From: Penicillus capitatus
Lineage: Eukaryota; Chlorophyta
Direction: 5' to 3'
DNA: 64,000 nucleotides
Assembly (NCBI GenBank): GCA_965649825.1
Contig: OZ287695.1
Span: forward strand, 868,001-932,000
Shown: positions 1-11,559 of the stretch, in pieces
How positions within the stretch are numbered: position 1 is the stretch's first letter
How the letters are laid out: each line of letters starts with the position of its first letter
Translations under genes and position numbers: made by a program
The notes under the pieces: generated by a model
Databases searched by the model: none
What the model was told of the DNA's origin: nothing
What the model saw: only the letters and a program-made list of their open reading frames with translations

Positions 1-55
1 ATGCTAACAGGAGCAGAACTGCGATGGCTCTTTTTGGCAACGAGGGAAACGACAT
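1..55 (-). CDS. 5' end of a secreted S1-peptidase/ankyrin family gene (runs off the left edge)
   Basis: The reverse strand from 55 reads ATG followed by a short basic stretch and a hydrophobic core (Ile-Ala-Val-Leu-Leu-Leu-Leu-Ala). This closely resembles the signal-peptide exon of the peptidase-ankyrin genes that start at 21978 and 46991. The upstream DNA (56 to about 400) is also homologous to the upstream DNA of those genes, including a TTTAAA box at the same distance. Only 18 codons lie in the window, so the rest of the gene is inferred from family likeness. It could be a pseudogene further left; that cannot be seen here. Confidence 0.6.
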   Translation of the reverse strand, partial: MSFPSLPKRAIAVLLLLA

Positions 56-402
56 GTTTGAGGAATGAGAGAAGACGGTGGCTACTGAAACGCCAACAGC
101 TGTTTAAATAGACTCAGCGCTATCCATTCGTCACATCGCATTGCAGTAACCACCACGATGACTTCTGGACACCGCACAACGAGAATAACTACCACGTGTC
201 TATTACGGTTCTGCATCAATTCACTCCAGTCTTTTCAATCATCTTTCAAATAGAGTATTGTTAGAGCAAGCTGTTCCTTCGCGTGAGAATGAGTGAGCTC
301 ATACAAGAGCATTCCTAAGTACGTTTACGGTTTGCTTTCTCCACAAATTGTCCGCTTTCCGTCTATAACATTCACTTCCCAATCCCGATGTTTCCCACTG
401 TG
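56..402 (-). promoter_or_regulatory. Conserved upstream block of the peptidase-ankyrin family, copy at left edge
   Basis: This block is closely similar to 46992-47337 and, for its proximal part, to 21979-22108; all three stand directly upstream of a signal-peptide ATG on the minus strand. A TTTAAA element at 103-108 lies 48-53 nt upstream of the ATG, matching 22024-22029 and 47039-47044 in the paralogues. It probably holds the core promoter and 5' UTR. The remaining DNA from about 403 to 765 shows no gene I can support. Confidence 0.55.
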
Positions 403-765
403 ATCAAACGCAGAGGAGGAGGTTAAGAATGTGAACGCACAGCACTGCACTCATCTAAACAGGCTGCGGTTCGCCAGACAGCCATCAAAAAGAAAATATG
501 TCTCCATAATTTCACTGCCTGAAACAAAAATCTAAAAGCCTGAAGACTAAGAGACGTGATCACTGTAACACGTCTCAACAGAACGTATAGCAGAGGGAAC
601 AAGAGAAGAGAAACAAGGCTCGACCAGAAGAACCAGCCAGCTCAATCGAAATCAAATCGTCCAATCGGATATTCTCAAAACTGAGTGACAGGCAATGAAT
701 GCCACAACGAAATCCCAAGCGGCTCTCATCAGGTTGAGCGCATCTGTCTGTCTGTTGCGTCGGGC

Positions 766-2238
766 TCAGCAGATTTCCACAAAACAGCCCGCAGAATCGA
801 TGCGATGCAGCAGAGGCATTTCCCTCTTCTGTTGTCCCTGATGCACCGAACAGAGACAGTACTCGTAGTCCAGTCTCTCCAGACGATGCCCGATGGACAT
901 CGAGACCAGATCTGACAGCTGCAGGTTGTGGCATCCCTTGATCGAGAGCTCCTTCACCTCGTGACACGCCTTTTGAAGACTGTGCAGTCCGGCAGCGGTC
1001 ACCGAACTACACCAATTAAGAATCAGACGCTGCAGCTTGGTCAGCTGCGTCAAGCACGCGAGTCCTGCGTCGGTGATGTGACAGAGGAAGCTCAGATCGA
1101 TGTCCTCCAGGAGTGGTGATTCGCCGAGGCAGTTGAGTCCCGCGTCCGTGATCCGAGTGCATCCTCTGAGATGGGCGGAACGCAGGAGAGGAAGACGGCA
1201 GAGCATTTTCAAACCGTTGTCCGTTATCTGATGGCAGTTGCGAAGACAGACGGACTGCAGCGTCTTGCACTGGGCAAGGTCTTCCAGCGTCTCGTCCTTG
1301 ACCCATCCACAGTCTCGCAGGCTGACAGATGCCAGTCGCTTCATCTTGGTCAGAGAAGAGCACCCGAGTGGCTTCATTCCTTGCATGTAGAGATGCGTGA
1401 GGTCTGGCAAGTTCGACAGCTGCTCGATTCCGGCGGACGAGATCGCGTGACAGCTGCTGATGTCCACTCTCTTCAGACTACGGATGTGCTGCAGCCAAAA
1501 CATACCGTCATCCGTCACCCCATCGCACCTACTCAGGTTGAGCACTTCTAGTTCGAGTTCGTTCAACGACATCAGTCCGTCGTCCGTGACGTCTGTGCCG
1601 GAGAGGTTCAGGACACGCAGTGTCGGGACGGAGATCAGACATTCCACAGCTTCGTCGTCGACATCCACGCAGTTTTTCAGATTCAGCACCTCCAAGTGGG
1701 AAAGCGAGGCGATGGAGCAGAAGGCTGATGGGGTAAGGGCATTCCATGACAAATCGAGGCTGGTCAGTTGCGGAAAGACTTCAAACCTGTCGAATGTTGT
1801 GTACGGACGCACGGCACAGGATGCATCGCATCCTGGATGCATAGGCAGCAGACGGAGGAACTGCAGCTGGGGTAGAACTCCTTCCAGCATCTCCCATCCG
1901 TTTTCGCTGACTCCGGGGCCACATCGCAGTGTGACGTCACGCAGTGTGGGGATCTCTGCCAATCTCTGGCCGATCTGCTTCAGTTCCGCATCGTCGGCGA
2001 CGTCGACGGAGGACAGATCGACGGCCTTGAGGTTAGGATAGAGATGCGGCAGATGCCCCTCTTGCAGTGTCCCAAGAGACAGCGGGTGGACTCGTGTGAC
2101 ATATCTGTCCGTAAACTGTTTCCACTGTCTGTTGACGAGGCGAACATGCACGAGGTCCTTCTTCGGTAGAAACGACAGGACGCGCTCGGCAATATCTCGC
2201 GGAAAGACATCGAAAAGGCGATGCATTGGGCGCTCCAT
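766..2238 (-). CDS. F-box/leucine-rich-repeat protein (substrate receptor of an SCF ubiquitin ligase)
   Basis: Single exon, 490 aa. Residues about 8-50 form an F-box (FPRDIAERVLSFLPKKDLVH..., then VNRQWK), the Skp1-binding module. From about residue 65 to 450 there are roughly a dozen cysteine-type leucine-rich repeats of the AMN1/FBXL kind, with recurring LRVLNLSGT, ITDAGL and C-x-x-ITD patterns. Such proteins recruit targets to Skp1-Cul1-F-box E3 ligases in the cytosol or nucleus; the target is unknown. Two in-frame Met codons (2238 and 2226) could start it; the first is used. The short interval to the divergent SOUL gene suggests a shared bidirectional promoter region. Confidence 0.85.
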   Translation of the reverse strand: MERPMHRLFDVFPRDIAERVLSFLPKKDLVHVRLVNRQWKQFTDRYVTRVHPLSLGTLQEGHLPHLYPNLKAVDLSSVDVADDAELKQIGQRLAEIPTLRDVTLRCGPGVSENGWEMLEGVLPQLQFLRLLPMHPGCDASCAVRPYTTFDRFEVFPQLTSLDLSWNALTPSAFCSIASLSHLEVLNLKNCVDVDDEAVECLISVPTLRVLNLSGTDVTDDGLMSLNELELEVLNLSRCDGVTDDGMFWLQHIRSLKRVDISSCHAISSAGIEQLSNLPDLTHLYMQGMKPLGCSSLTKMKRLASVSLRDCGWVKDETLEDLAQCKTLQSVCLRNCHQITDNGLKMLCRLPLLRSAHLRGCTRITDAGLNCLGESPLLEDIDLSFLCHITDAGLACLTQLTKLQRLILNWCSSVTAAGLHSLQKACHEVKELSIKGCHNLQLSDLVSMSIGHRLERLDYEYCLCSVHQGQQKREMPLLHRIDSAGCFVEIC

Positions 2239-2385
2239 TCAGTAGCGTAACAAATGCGCGATTACGGGGCAGACGGGGAGGAAAGCGCACCGAGTGGGTC
2301 AGAACGCGCCGTGAGCTTGTTAGGAATTTGGTAAACAACGGTGTGAAGCGACTGCGTGAGGAAGGCATGCGTTGGCACGTGACAG

Positions 2386-3247
2386 GTGTCTGACGCGGCG
2401 TTGCTAATGGATGAGGAGCGAAACGACTGGCATTTGCCGAAGATGACGCGCCGCAGGTCGAATGCGACGTCGTGTCTCTCCGTGGCACTGTCCCTACTGA
2501 TCTGGACAGGTGGTTGTCTGCCTCCAGTGCTCTCGCATCCGCAGACAGGGCGCATCGCCTACGACGTGGTTCAGAATCTGGAATTCGCCGAAATACGTCG
2601 TTACCCGGCAGGTATGTCGCGTCCTTGTGTTCTGGAGCCGATAGGGGTTGGACATGTCGTAAGGCACGTGGTTGACGGTGCCGGTGCCCAATGACAACTA
2701 TGCGCTCATGATGGCGTATGGCTACGATGTGAGCCTTCTGCTGTCTTTAGCCCTGCGCCGCCATCTGATGGATGTCTTACTTAGATGCTGCTGAAGTACT
2801 TTGAAGGCGAGAATCTGTCAGGGGAGCAGCCTCTGGCGTTGGCACTGCCGATGCGCGTATCCATGCGCGTATGGAATATGGATGCCACGCGTTTTGCATC
2901 GATTTTTATGGGACACAACGTAAGGATACGTTTTCGATGCGTGGTTTGGTTGAGGCTGCTTGAAGGGATGCCTGTAGTCTACGTCGCTGCCAGTGCCGAG
3001 AGATCCACTATTCTTTTCGGAGGAGCCCGAGGCATTCGTCTATGTCAAACGCGTCCGAAGCACCGACGATCTGAGAACCGTCTTGCATCACGCCGCCTGT
3101 TTCATCGCCGACCTCTGCATGCGACGCGCAGCCGTCGATGCACAGCACATCTTTGTGGCCTACCATGCACCCGACATCGTCGCCAATCGCACAACAGAAA
3201 CGCCACTCATGGATGAAGTGTGGGTCCAATGGACTGGACGAAACTGA
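2386..3247 (+). CDS. SOUL family haem-binding protein, four exons
   Basis: Exons 2386-2611, 2664-2728, 2785-2919 and 2978-3247 keep one frame through three GT-AG introns of 52, 56 and 58 bp and give about 231 aa. After an N-terminal hydrophobic segment the protein reads YDVVQNLEFAEIRRYPAG, then a KYFEGEN...LALPMRV block and a C-terminal MDEVWVQW. These match the SOUL/HBP order of Y-EIR-Y, the central GEN...I-MTAPV block and the terminal NEVWV motif. SOUL proteins bind tetrapyrroles. Met at 2443 gives the better signal peptide (basic start, Leu-rich core), so the true start may be there rather than at 2386. The family call is firm; the ligand and compartment are not shown. Confidence 0.75.
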
Positions 3248-3774
3248 AACATTTGCACAGACGAAACGCACTAGCACATGCATTAACGCACTTTGCAACC
3301 ACAACGATTATTATCGCATCATTTGATCTCTCGTCACTCTTACCGTCATGGAAACCAGTCATCACTGGAGGGAGTGAAATGCTTTGAGGGGAAGCAGATT
3401 TTGATGATGTGTGGTGAACGGGGTTTATTGTGGTGATGTGACTTTTGAAGAATGGAGATGAGCGTTGTCGTACAGGTCAAGAATTCTCCGAACTCTGACC
3501 TTCATGGCGCTGCGTTTTGCACAAAGCTCAAGAAACAGATACCACCGACACCACCACGACGTGTGTTTGACCTCGTCTCCCTTAGTCAACGAACAGTCGT
3601 TCAGCCAACGCATCGCATGGCGTTCGTCTTCTCGGACGGCACGATTTTCGCATAGCAGTCTCGCTGCGACACATCTCACGACCCTTCCCAGAACTCGACC
3701 ACGTGTCGTTGGTGCGTTCGTCGTTCACAAGAGTGAGAATTGCATAACCCTCGATCCCTTGAGCAGATCTCTCG
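3248..3774. other. Intergenic, no gene supported
   Basis: This lies between the SOUL gene stop and the ATP/ADP translocase start. Several short overlapping ORFs exist in different frames but none resembles a known family or extends the neighbouring genes. It presumably holds the 3' end of one gene and the promoter of the next. Confidence 0.4.
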
Positions 3775-5661
3775 TTGTTCAGTCGACCTGCCGTGTTCCA
3801 CGTCCCGCCACGGCCGTCACTGCGCGTCTATCGACGCCGTCCTCGGGTCGATGCCTCGTCAACGGAGTCCAATTCGTTGCGATCCTGTCTCCAGCGTCCG
3901 TTCGACGATTTGCGACGAGAATGGAGGCAGTTGCTGCCGATGTGTTCCCTTTTCTTCTGCATGGCCTTTATCAACACGCTGATCAACAGTTTGGCGCTGT
4001 CGCTGGTGATGACCTGCGAAGGTGGCGGCGCCGTAGTGATCCCATTTCTCAATGTCTATGCCGTGCTGCCAGCCTCCGTCGTCTTCACGGTGTGCTACGC
4101 CTATGCCGCACATCATTTCTCAAGAGATCGGCTATTCAATTTTGTCATCGGCTCCTTTGCTGCGATGCTCTTGGGATTCGCCTTCTGCCTCTATCCCCAT
4201 CACGACGCGCTTCATTTGCACCATCTTGCGGAATATCTCACGGCGGTAAGGTCACTCTTTTGGTGGAATGCGCACGAGGTCACACTTTTAGATACTGCCG
4301 AGTGGATTGGCGGGCGGCATTGGAATGATCCGAAACTGGACGTTTACTCTATTCTACTGCATTTCTGAGTTATGGGGCGATGTCGGTTTGAGTCTGCTCT
4401 TCTGGGGATTCGCAAACGAGATCACACACGTGGACAGTGCACCGCTTCTCTATCCCCTCTTCGGCATCGGTGCAAATCTGGCGCAGATGTCGGGCGGCGT
4501 TCTCCTGCGGCTCTACTCATCACTAGAATTCGCCCAATCGTTCAAGGCACTGACCATCCAGATGCTCATCTGTATGGGCATTGTCATCGTACTGCATCAA
4601 TGGATCGCCTACGATGCACAGTCCAAGAACGCTGTCAATATCCCCGTGCCGCTGAACGGCACGCAGCCTGTTCATGGAGGCAATGGGGTATCACCTCAGA
4701 AGCTGGACAGCGGTCGCGTGATGCACGTTTCGTGGAGAGAGGTGAAAAGGACAGAGCAACGACCACCGAAGGGCAAGAAATCTTTTAAGCAGTCTCTGAA
4801 GACGCTGTCAGAATCTCCTCAGATTCGATGTCTGGCTATCATGACGGTTGCGCAGAGCCTGTCGTTGGCACTTATGGAATTTCTCTGGAAGTTTCATCTC
4901 CGATTGGCCTATCCCACGCCCGAAGCGTTTACGGGTTTCCTCGGAGATGTCTCTACGGCTTCGGGAGCGGTGACTGGGATGGCGATGCTGGCATCGCCGC
5001 TGCTCTTTCGCAAGCTTCAGTGGAAAGAAGTGGCGAACATTACGCCCAATGTCCTCACCTGGGGTGGCATCGTTTTCTTTGGCGCCTGTCTCGCCTACCA
5101 TCTCTCTGTGAAGCTGAATGCCGCTTCCGTGACGCAATGGATGATCGCACCGATTATTGTCGGCGGCGCCATTCTGTTCGTTCTCTCTCGAGGAGCGAAA
5201 TTCTCCCTCTTCAAACCGGCTGAAGAGATGGTCTATATATCGCTGGATGAGGAATCTAGGACAAAAGGCAAAGCGGCGGTCGATGTCGTTGGCGCGCAGG
5301 TCGGAAAATCCGGCGGCAGTATTATGCAACAGGTCCCTGCTCGACACGCTGTCTCCCGCCTATCCTCTCCTCCTCATCCCTTTGCCTCTAGGTCCTTCTC
5401 ATGATCAGTGGTGGACGGCTGCTGAGCATCACACCCATCATGATGGTGGCTTACTTCTGTATGCTCAATATGTGGAAGAAGTCCGTCTCCCTGATCGCCG
5501 CCCGGCAGCAACTCATCAAAATGACGACTTCTCAACAGAAGACAGAAAAGACGTCGTCGTCGCCGCCGCCGCCGCCATCCAACGGAACATCAGAGATCTC
5601 ATCGTCCATCGTCGCAGATGACGAACCTGTCGATCATTTTAACATCATTTCTATTCCTTAG
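3775..5661 (+). CDS. ATP/ADP translocase (TLC/NTT nucleotide transporter)
   Basis: Exons 3775-4245, 4292-5332 and 5392-5661 (introns 46 and 59 bp, both phase 0) give 593 aa. The sequence matches the TLC family exchangers of Rickettsia, Chlamydia, plastids and microsporidia throughout. It has a first membrane segment followed by the GGGAVVIPFL block, then IRNWTFTLFYCISELWGD, SLLFWGFANEIT and YPLFGIGAN, and a late block with TKGKAAVDVVGAQVGKSGG. About 11-12 hydrophobic segments are visible. The family swaps ATP for ADP across plastid-envelope or parasite/bacterial membranes. The N-terminal ~45 residues are Arg/Ser-rich, which could be an organelle targeting leader or a cytosolic tail; an extra upstream exon cannot be excluded. 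The C-terminus is a long Ser/Pro-rich tail. Location in the cell is inference. Confidence 0.88.
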
Positions 5662-5943
5662 CCCATAGGCAGCGCAGCATACGATTAGATAGAGTGCTGT
5701 ACTGTGCAGCCAGCCAAGTCTCATGCTAAACGGACGAATTGACTGATTGACTGAGTGCATTCTTTTGGATTCTATTTCCTATGGAGCGATTCCAGTTATC
5801 TGGACAGAGAGTACATCGCTCCTGCTTCTCAGGATCTCGAGAGGAGGAAGCAGCTGTTTACATCTTTTGCTGATCCGGGGTGGATTGATTGGAATCATCA
5901 TTTGTAACGATTTCTTCCGCATTCCGTGCGTCCATCGTCCGCA

Positions 5944-8900
5944 ATGGGGAATCAGTTGGCAGCGCACAGCGCCACGCACAAACAGATCGATGAACTGCAG
6001 AACGCCTGTGTCGAGGCGCCTCTAGGTACACCGCCGCCATTTCGTTACAGATGGCGGCGATGGAGTGGACGCAGGTGGGGGTCGTCTGCTTCAGACGATG
6101 CTGTACAAACACGACGTCGGCAAGCTCGTGGTAAAGGTGTATAACAAACAGGGGGAGTCACTTGACCTCAAGCCCTACAAACAGCAACTGAAGAACATAC
6201 AGTACGGTCGAGCTCTCTTGCATCGTCCCTGTCTACTGCGGACATGTGTAGCGACCGATTGAAGTGTTTGACAAGGCCACACGTGTGGCCCTTTCAGGAG
6301 TTCGTAGAGACGGAGAACACAGGGTTCATGATACGCCCTTTCATCTTTCAGAACCTCTATGACCGGATGTGCTCGCGTCCTTTTCTCTCACACATTGAGA
6401 AAGTGTGACGTGCGGATTCAGTATTGGATGAATCGTCTGTTTGGTTGTAGTGCTGGATAACATACCAGTTACTCGAGGCGCTCGTTCAGTGTCACAGTCT
6501 CGGCGTCTGCCACGGCGACATCAAGAGCGAGAACGTGCTAGTCACATCATGGAACTGGGTCTTCCTGGCTGACTTTGCCAGCTACAAACCCACCTACCTC
6601 CCCGCCGACAATCCAGTACACCTACCTCACTCCACACACGGAACACTGACGACGAGATTGTGACGGCAGGCGGATTTCTCCTATTTCTTCGATCTGTCCG
6701 GAGAGAGGCGATGTTACGTGGCCCCTGAGAGATTCGTGGACGAGAGCGTGCTAAAGACCAAGTCGCGCGGTGAACTGACGCCTGCCATGGTGCGGTAAAG
6801 TACTAGACGGACGAGTCACATCGTACTGGCGTCTGTTGTCAGGACGTGTTCTCTTTGGGATGTGTGATTGCCGAGCTGTTCATGGACTACGCTCGCGGCA
6901 TGTTTATCTTCTCGGAACTGCATCGTTACAAGAAAGGCCAGTTCGATCCAAAAGAGAAACTGACGAAGGTCAGAGCTTCCCACGAGCTTCCTTCTGTCCG
7001 TCTAGCCCTTCGTCTTTCTGTCTGTAGTTGGACCCTCACGTACAGGAGCTCGTTCTGCACATGATTCAACTGGATCCCGCTTCGCGACTGACATCGTCGG
7101 AGTACCTAACGCGTTTCACACCTTCCATCTTTCCCGTGTACTTCAACAAGACGCTGGCGCCTTTCTTTGGCTCGCTGCTGTTCGAGGACTCGGATACGAA
7201 ACTGGCCCTCCTCAAGAGTCAGTTCAGTGTCCTGATGGAACAGATCAGGAACCCCTCGACCGACGAGAACTTCATTTTTGAATACGAATCGGACAACACT
7301 GGAATACAGAAGAAACTCAGTTCGGTCTTGAGCGCCCGAGATGTCGTCTACAATCCGGAGAACAACAGTGGCTGTCCGTACGTATCGGCAGATTCTTGCG
7401 GCACGGAGCTGATGGACAGGATCGAGGAATTGGAGAAGCAGTTGGCGGCGACCATGAAACAGTTCTCCGAGATCGACGTCCACGCAACCACTCCGCAACG
7501 ACAAGATGTCAAACCGCGGCGGATGTCGTCGCTGTCGGCGCGGGGACAAGCGACCGAAGACGATCCTGACCCGCAGTCTGCCAAATCTGCTCAGCGGCCA
7601 GTGGAGAGCGAAAGCCGCGCAGATGGAACGCTCCTCATTCTCGTCCTCCTCTGCTCCCTCGTGCGCGGGCCCAAAATCATCGAGTCCAAAGTGAGTGAGA
7701 AAGAGTGATGATGTGACGTGCGAGCATAAATAATGGTGTGCGTGCAGCGAACGGCGATCACTTTGATGGCTGAGATCTCGGAGAGTATGTCAGCCGAGTG
7801 CTGCCTGAACCGTATGGTTCCTTACTTCTTGGCTATGCTCTCCGATTCGACGGCTTCCATCCGTGCTCTGGCATTGCACCTCCTTCTGAAGATGCTCTCC
7901 TCTATTCGCCGCTCATCCATTCAGAACTACGAACGGCGTTTGTACCAGGACTACATCCTCCCCTCTCTGTCCCTGCTGCCGAACGATCCCGAAGAATTGG
8001 TTCGAGTCGAGTATGCGGCTGGAGTGCCAGAACTCACCGCCTGCGCTTGCGACTACCTGCAGAAAGAGATCGCAGCGCAGATGGGCAACGGCTCCGTGGC
8101 GCAGCAAAAGCACGAACGGGATCTGACGACGCTGAGAGAGCTGATTGTGAAAGTCATCCACGAGTTGATCTCTGGAGAGCGCAGCAGCTCAGCCACTCGA
8201 TGCGCTCTTTCGGCCTCTGTCTCGAAGCTGGCGCAGTTCTATGGCAACAAGAAGACGCCAGACCTTCTGCTGTTGCTGACAACCTTCATGAACGACGCCA
8301 ACGACAAAGTGAAGGTCTTGTTCTTTGAGTGCATTCACGGCATCGACGCAAAATCCCTGGGAAAGTCGCTCAAGATCCTCCAGCCCTTCTTGGAGATTGT
8401 ACACTTGGCTTCCCTTTTCGGCGAGATGACCGACGGTTGATACTTAGGGTCTCAAGAACAAGGATGACACCGTGCTGGCCGCAGCGCTATCCCTGACGAC
8501 GCATGTCTGCGTAGCCGTCAATCGCAAGAAGGAGTTCGTGTTGGGTATGGCTCGAATGGTGGCTCCGTTGGTGACGCATCGATCGTCGGCCGTCCGAGCA
8601 AAGGTCATCGAATTCCTCGCCGCTGTCGCACAGGTCTTGACACCTGCTGACGCTTTCGCTCGGCTTCTTCCCCTGATGAAAGGAACACTCCCTCAAGGTA
8701 GGTGCTCTCGACACTCTCTTCCCTTAGCTCACCGTTGTCTGCTCTGTACAAAGATCCAGGTGTCCTGGATTCGGAAGAGATCATTGCAGATACTTTGCGT
8801 ACAGAGGATTCTTCGCTGAGATCTTCTGCGGCATCTCGTGGCGCCACCTGCGAGAACTTCGTTCCTCCCAGAACAGTGCTGCTGACACAGCACGAAGCAG

Positions 8901-10715
8901 AGAACGAGCGTCTCTTTCCCAAGACAGCCTCCTATTCGACGCACGTCAACTTGCGTCTGATTCAGAGCGGCTTCTCCAGACATCGCGCCAGCTTGGAAGT
9001 CGTCTCGATGAGTAACGCCTCCACAAAGCAGCTCAATTCCAGAAAAGAACGGTCAGCGCAGGCCTGCCGCTGCGATTCCTGTTCTGAGGCCCGTGCGTTT
9101 AGAGACATTCGAAGTCGATCGGCCTTGATGACACACGAACTCTCGCGCAACTCAGTGAAGCACGGAAACCTGGATGACAGCGCGTCTCGTTCCTTTGCCC
9201 AGAGCCACTCGCACCCTCAGTACCGAGCCGCCGTGCACGATGCAATAGGTTCAGGGATGGATGCCCGTTCCGTTTCGCGTATGATGGATGCCTGGAAGCC
9301 AGAAGGCATTCTGTTGGCGCACTATGTGGAGCACAGACGCCGCGTGAATCAGATCGCGATCAGCAGAGACCACTCGAATCCTTTCTTCGTGACGGCCTCC
9401 AACGATGGCACTGTCAAGGTTTGGGATCTCAAGCACATCGAAGACGATCTTAGTTTCCGCAGTTGCGCGACCTACGCTGCGCAGAAAGGAGAGATCCTCT
9501 CCGTCACTGCCTGCGAGGATCGACACAGCATCGCCTCGGCATCGAGTCAGGGGACGATTCATGTCTGGCGCGTCAACTATGCCCCTCAGTCGAGCAACGG
9601 CTCAACCGTCGATCAGTTTACCGGGATCTCTGCGCATCAGGAGGTCTCGCCAGACGAGGGGGCTATCTTACGTGTCCAGCAGTGGGATGCTCTCCTACTG
9701 TACACCACACAGAGAGGCGTCATTCATGCGTGGGATACACGTATGAAGAACGATGCCTGGACGATCTGCGTCGATCCGAAAGAGGGACTGATTCGCCACG
9801 TGGTGACGGATCCATTGAACGGCGGCACGTGGATCGTGACGGGATCGAGTCAAGGGGTGCTGGACCTCTGGGACGTGCGTTTCAAACTGAGGGTGGCGCG
9901 ATGGAGACATCCGACCAGGAATCCGATCGTGGCTGTGTCGCCGATGTGCGGATCACAGGATCAACTGCGCAGCATGAACATCAAGAATCAAGGTCCGTTC
10001 GTCTACGTGGCGGCGGGAGGCAACGAAGTCGGCTTATGGGATATACAAGAACAGTCTTGCAAACAGGTAGACGACTGCCGAGAGTGTTTCGTAACCGTCA
10101 AGGGATGTGCGATGATCAGGTGTTTCGTGCCATCTCCCGTGAAGAGACAGAGGTCAAGAAGATGGAGCTGCCGGCCGCTCTCGGTTTGCTTCCCGAGTCG
10201 CGACGGGGCGAAGGAGCGTCAGGGGCACCGACCGATTTCGATGACTGCATCCATCAGCTGAACCGATCGACAAGTGTGCCAGAAGGCATCCGTGCCGTTT
10301 TGCCCATCGGCGAGGGATGTATTGTCACGGGAGGCTGCGATCAGTACATTCGTGTCTGGGACGGAGTGGAACCCAAGCACAGCTTCCCTATGTGCGGCCC
10401 AACGCCCCAGAACCCATACTCAGCGTCGCAGGCAAGACCATCTCTTGTGCAGTGTATCGCGGACGAAGGGGAGGATGTGTGTAGGGAGCAGTGGGCTCGT
10501 ATGATTTTCAGTACAGTCGGCATTTTGAACGAGGCGTGCCCGTCATCGACGAATGCTGTCTGCCATCACACTTTCAACGACCGACGCAGAGCTCTCTGAA
10601 TTCGAGTCAGAATTCCAGTCATGTTGACTGTATTACAGATTTGGGTATGGCACATGTTCATGAAAAAATGCTTATCAGCAGCAGTCGCGATGGAATGGTA
10701 AAGATCTGGAAATAG
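5944..10715 (+). CDS. VPS15: VPS15/PIK3R4 regulatory subunit of class III PI3-kinase
   Basis: About 1,392 aa in 12 exons: 5944-6025, 6075-6201, 6252-6402, 6451-6615, 6670-6789, 6843-6968, 7028-7690, 7748-8398, 8448-8697, 8754-10066, 10120-10446 and 10512-10715. It starts MGNQLA, the N-myristoylation start typical of VPS15. The kinase-like domain has [16 protein letters not shown], a DFAS in place of DFG, KPTYLP and APERFVD. HEAT-type helices follow (about residues 480-850), then C-terminal WD40 repeats ending [15 protein letters not shown]15 scaffolds VPS34 on endosomes and autophagosomes. The length agrees with other VPS15 proteins. The last intron is the least certain: TTTTCAG at 10511 is the best acceptor, with the donor set to GTGCAG at 10447 to keep frame. 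The intron at 8698-8753 uses a CAAAG acceptor. Confidence 0.92.
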
Positions 10716-11186
10716 ATGTCGTTCATGTACACCCTGACCTTAGTCATGTCTTTTAAGAAAGTTGACGACAACGGCAGGCAATCGCTCCTTTCTGCAAAGA
10801 CGGTTAGATTTTTGGCGGCTGTGTGTGAAAATCGCCGCCTTATTCAGAAAGGTGAGATCTCTATACACCAAAGACGATTATATCTTAGCCGGCGGCGAAA
10901 GAATCCAGCCGCTGTCGGCATCACGCTCCAAACTCTGCCGAGATCTCCTCGTCTATCTCACATCCTGCAACGCGCGAGCGCTGTTCGGAGGCTCGATGCA
11001 TGCGTGCGCAATGCGTCGACAGTCAATCAGCCGAGTCAACGCAGAATCGGAGCTTCTGGAAGACGCTTCGATGCCTTTTCTGGCATTGACCACGTTCGAC
11101 GGTGCCCTATTTGTTCTGTGGCGCGCTTTTTGAATTCTGACCTCTTCGCTTTCTGACCTCAGCGACGAACTGCGTTCTCTGCAACG
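10716..11186. other. Unassigned interval after VPS15; possible coding of unknown nature
   Basis: A plus-strand frame is open from about 10762 to 11133 (about 120 codons) but has no ATG near its start and no recognisable domain. It contains a GTGAGA...CTTAG intron-like stretch near 10850-10890. It may be the 3' UTR of VPS15, an unrecognised exon or chance. I do not call a gene here. Confidence 0.25.
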
Positions 11187-11559
11187 ATGGCGACATCTGT
11201 GCGTTTCTTTGTTCTTTTCGTCTTCCTTTCGCTCTCCTTCGCCAGTGCGCGGCGCGAACTTATGTGGAAAGCCTCCAGCCAAATCTCTTATGCACCTTCG
11301 CCGAAAGGGGCTCCTTCACTGACCTCGTCGTCTATCAGAGCATGTCAACTAATGGTGACGTCGGCGACGCTCATCTCTGCAGCTCTGCTATGAGCGCTAA
11401 TCGAACGTCTTCTGTGCGTTTTAGACGTGGATTTGCAAGACGGATGAGGACTGTTGCCCTGGACTGACGTGTGGGCAACTTTACCCCGGAAGAGAAAAAC
11501 AATGCTTCAGCTTCCGACATACGTCGGCTAGGGAGAGCAGCAGTCAGCTTGTTATCTAA
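11187..11559 (+). CDS. Small secreted six-cysteine protein with a knottin (inhibitor cystine knot) spacing
   Basis: Two exons, 11187-11354 and 11425-11559, joined in phase 0 across a 70-bp GT-AG intron, give about 100 aa. Residues 1-21 are a clear signal peptide (hydrophobic Phe/Leu/Val core ending in Ala-x-Ala). The mature part has exactly six cysteines spaced C-x6-C-x5-CC-x4-C-x10-C. That is the spacing signature of inhibitor-cystine-knot peptides; the splice is needed to bring the first cysteine next to the other five, which supports the intron. Knottins serve as protease inhibitors, antimicrobials, toxins or signalling peptides, and nothing here tells which. No homologue is recognised by sequence, so the fold is inference from cysteine pattern. 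Confidence 0.6.

Noticed and set aside
3465-4328. 287-codon plus-strand ORF overlapping the translocase start
   Set aside because: It is out of frame with the clear transporter sequence, Arg-rich and without domain likeness; a shadow ORF.
8698-8727. 30-bp intron in VPS15 ending CCCTTAG
   Set aside because: It leaves the wrong frame and would be far shorter than all other introns. The 56-bp choice ending at 8753 keeps frame and length.
9463-10599. 378-codon ORF inside VPS15
   Set aside because: Second-frame shadow of the WD40 exons, although its end is the true frame of exon 11.
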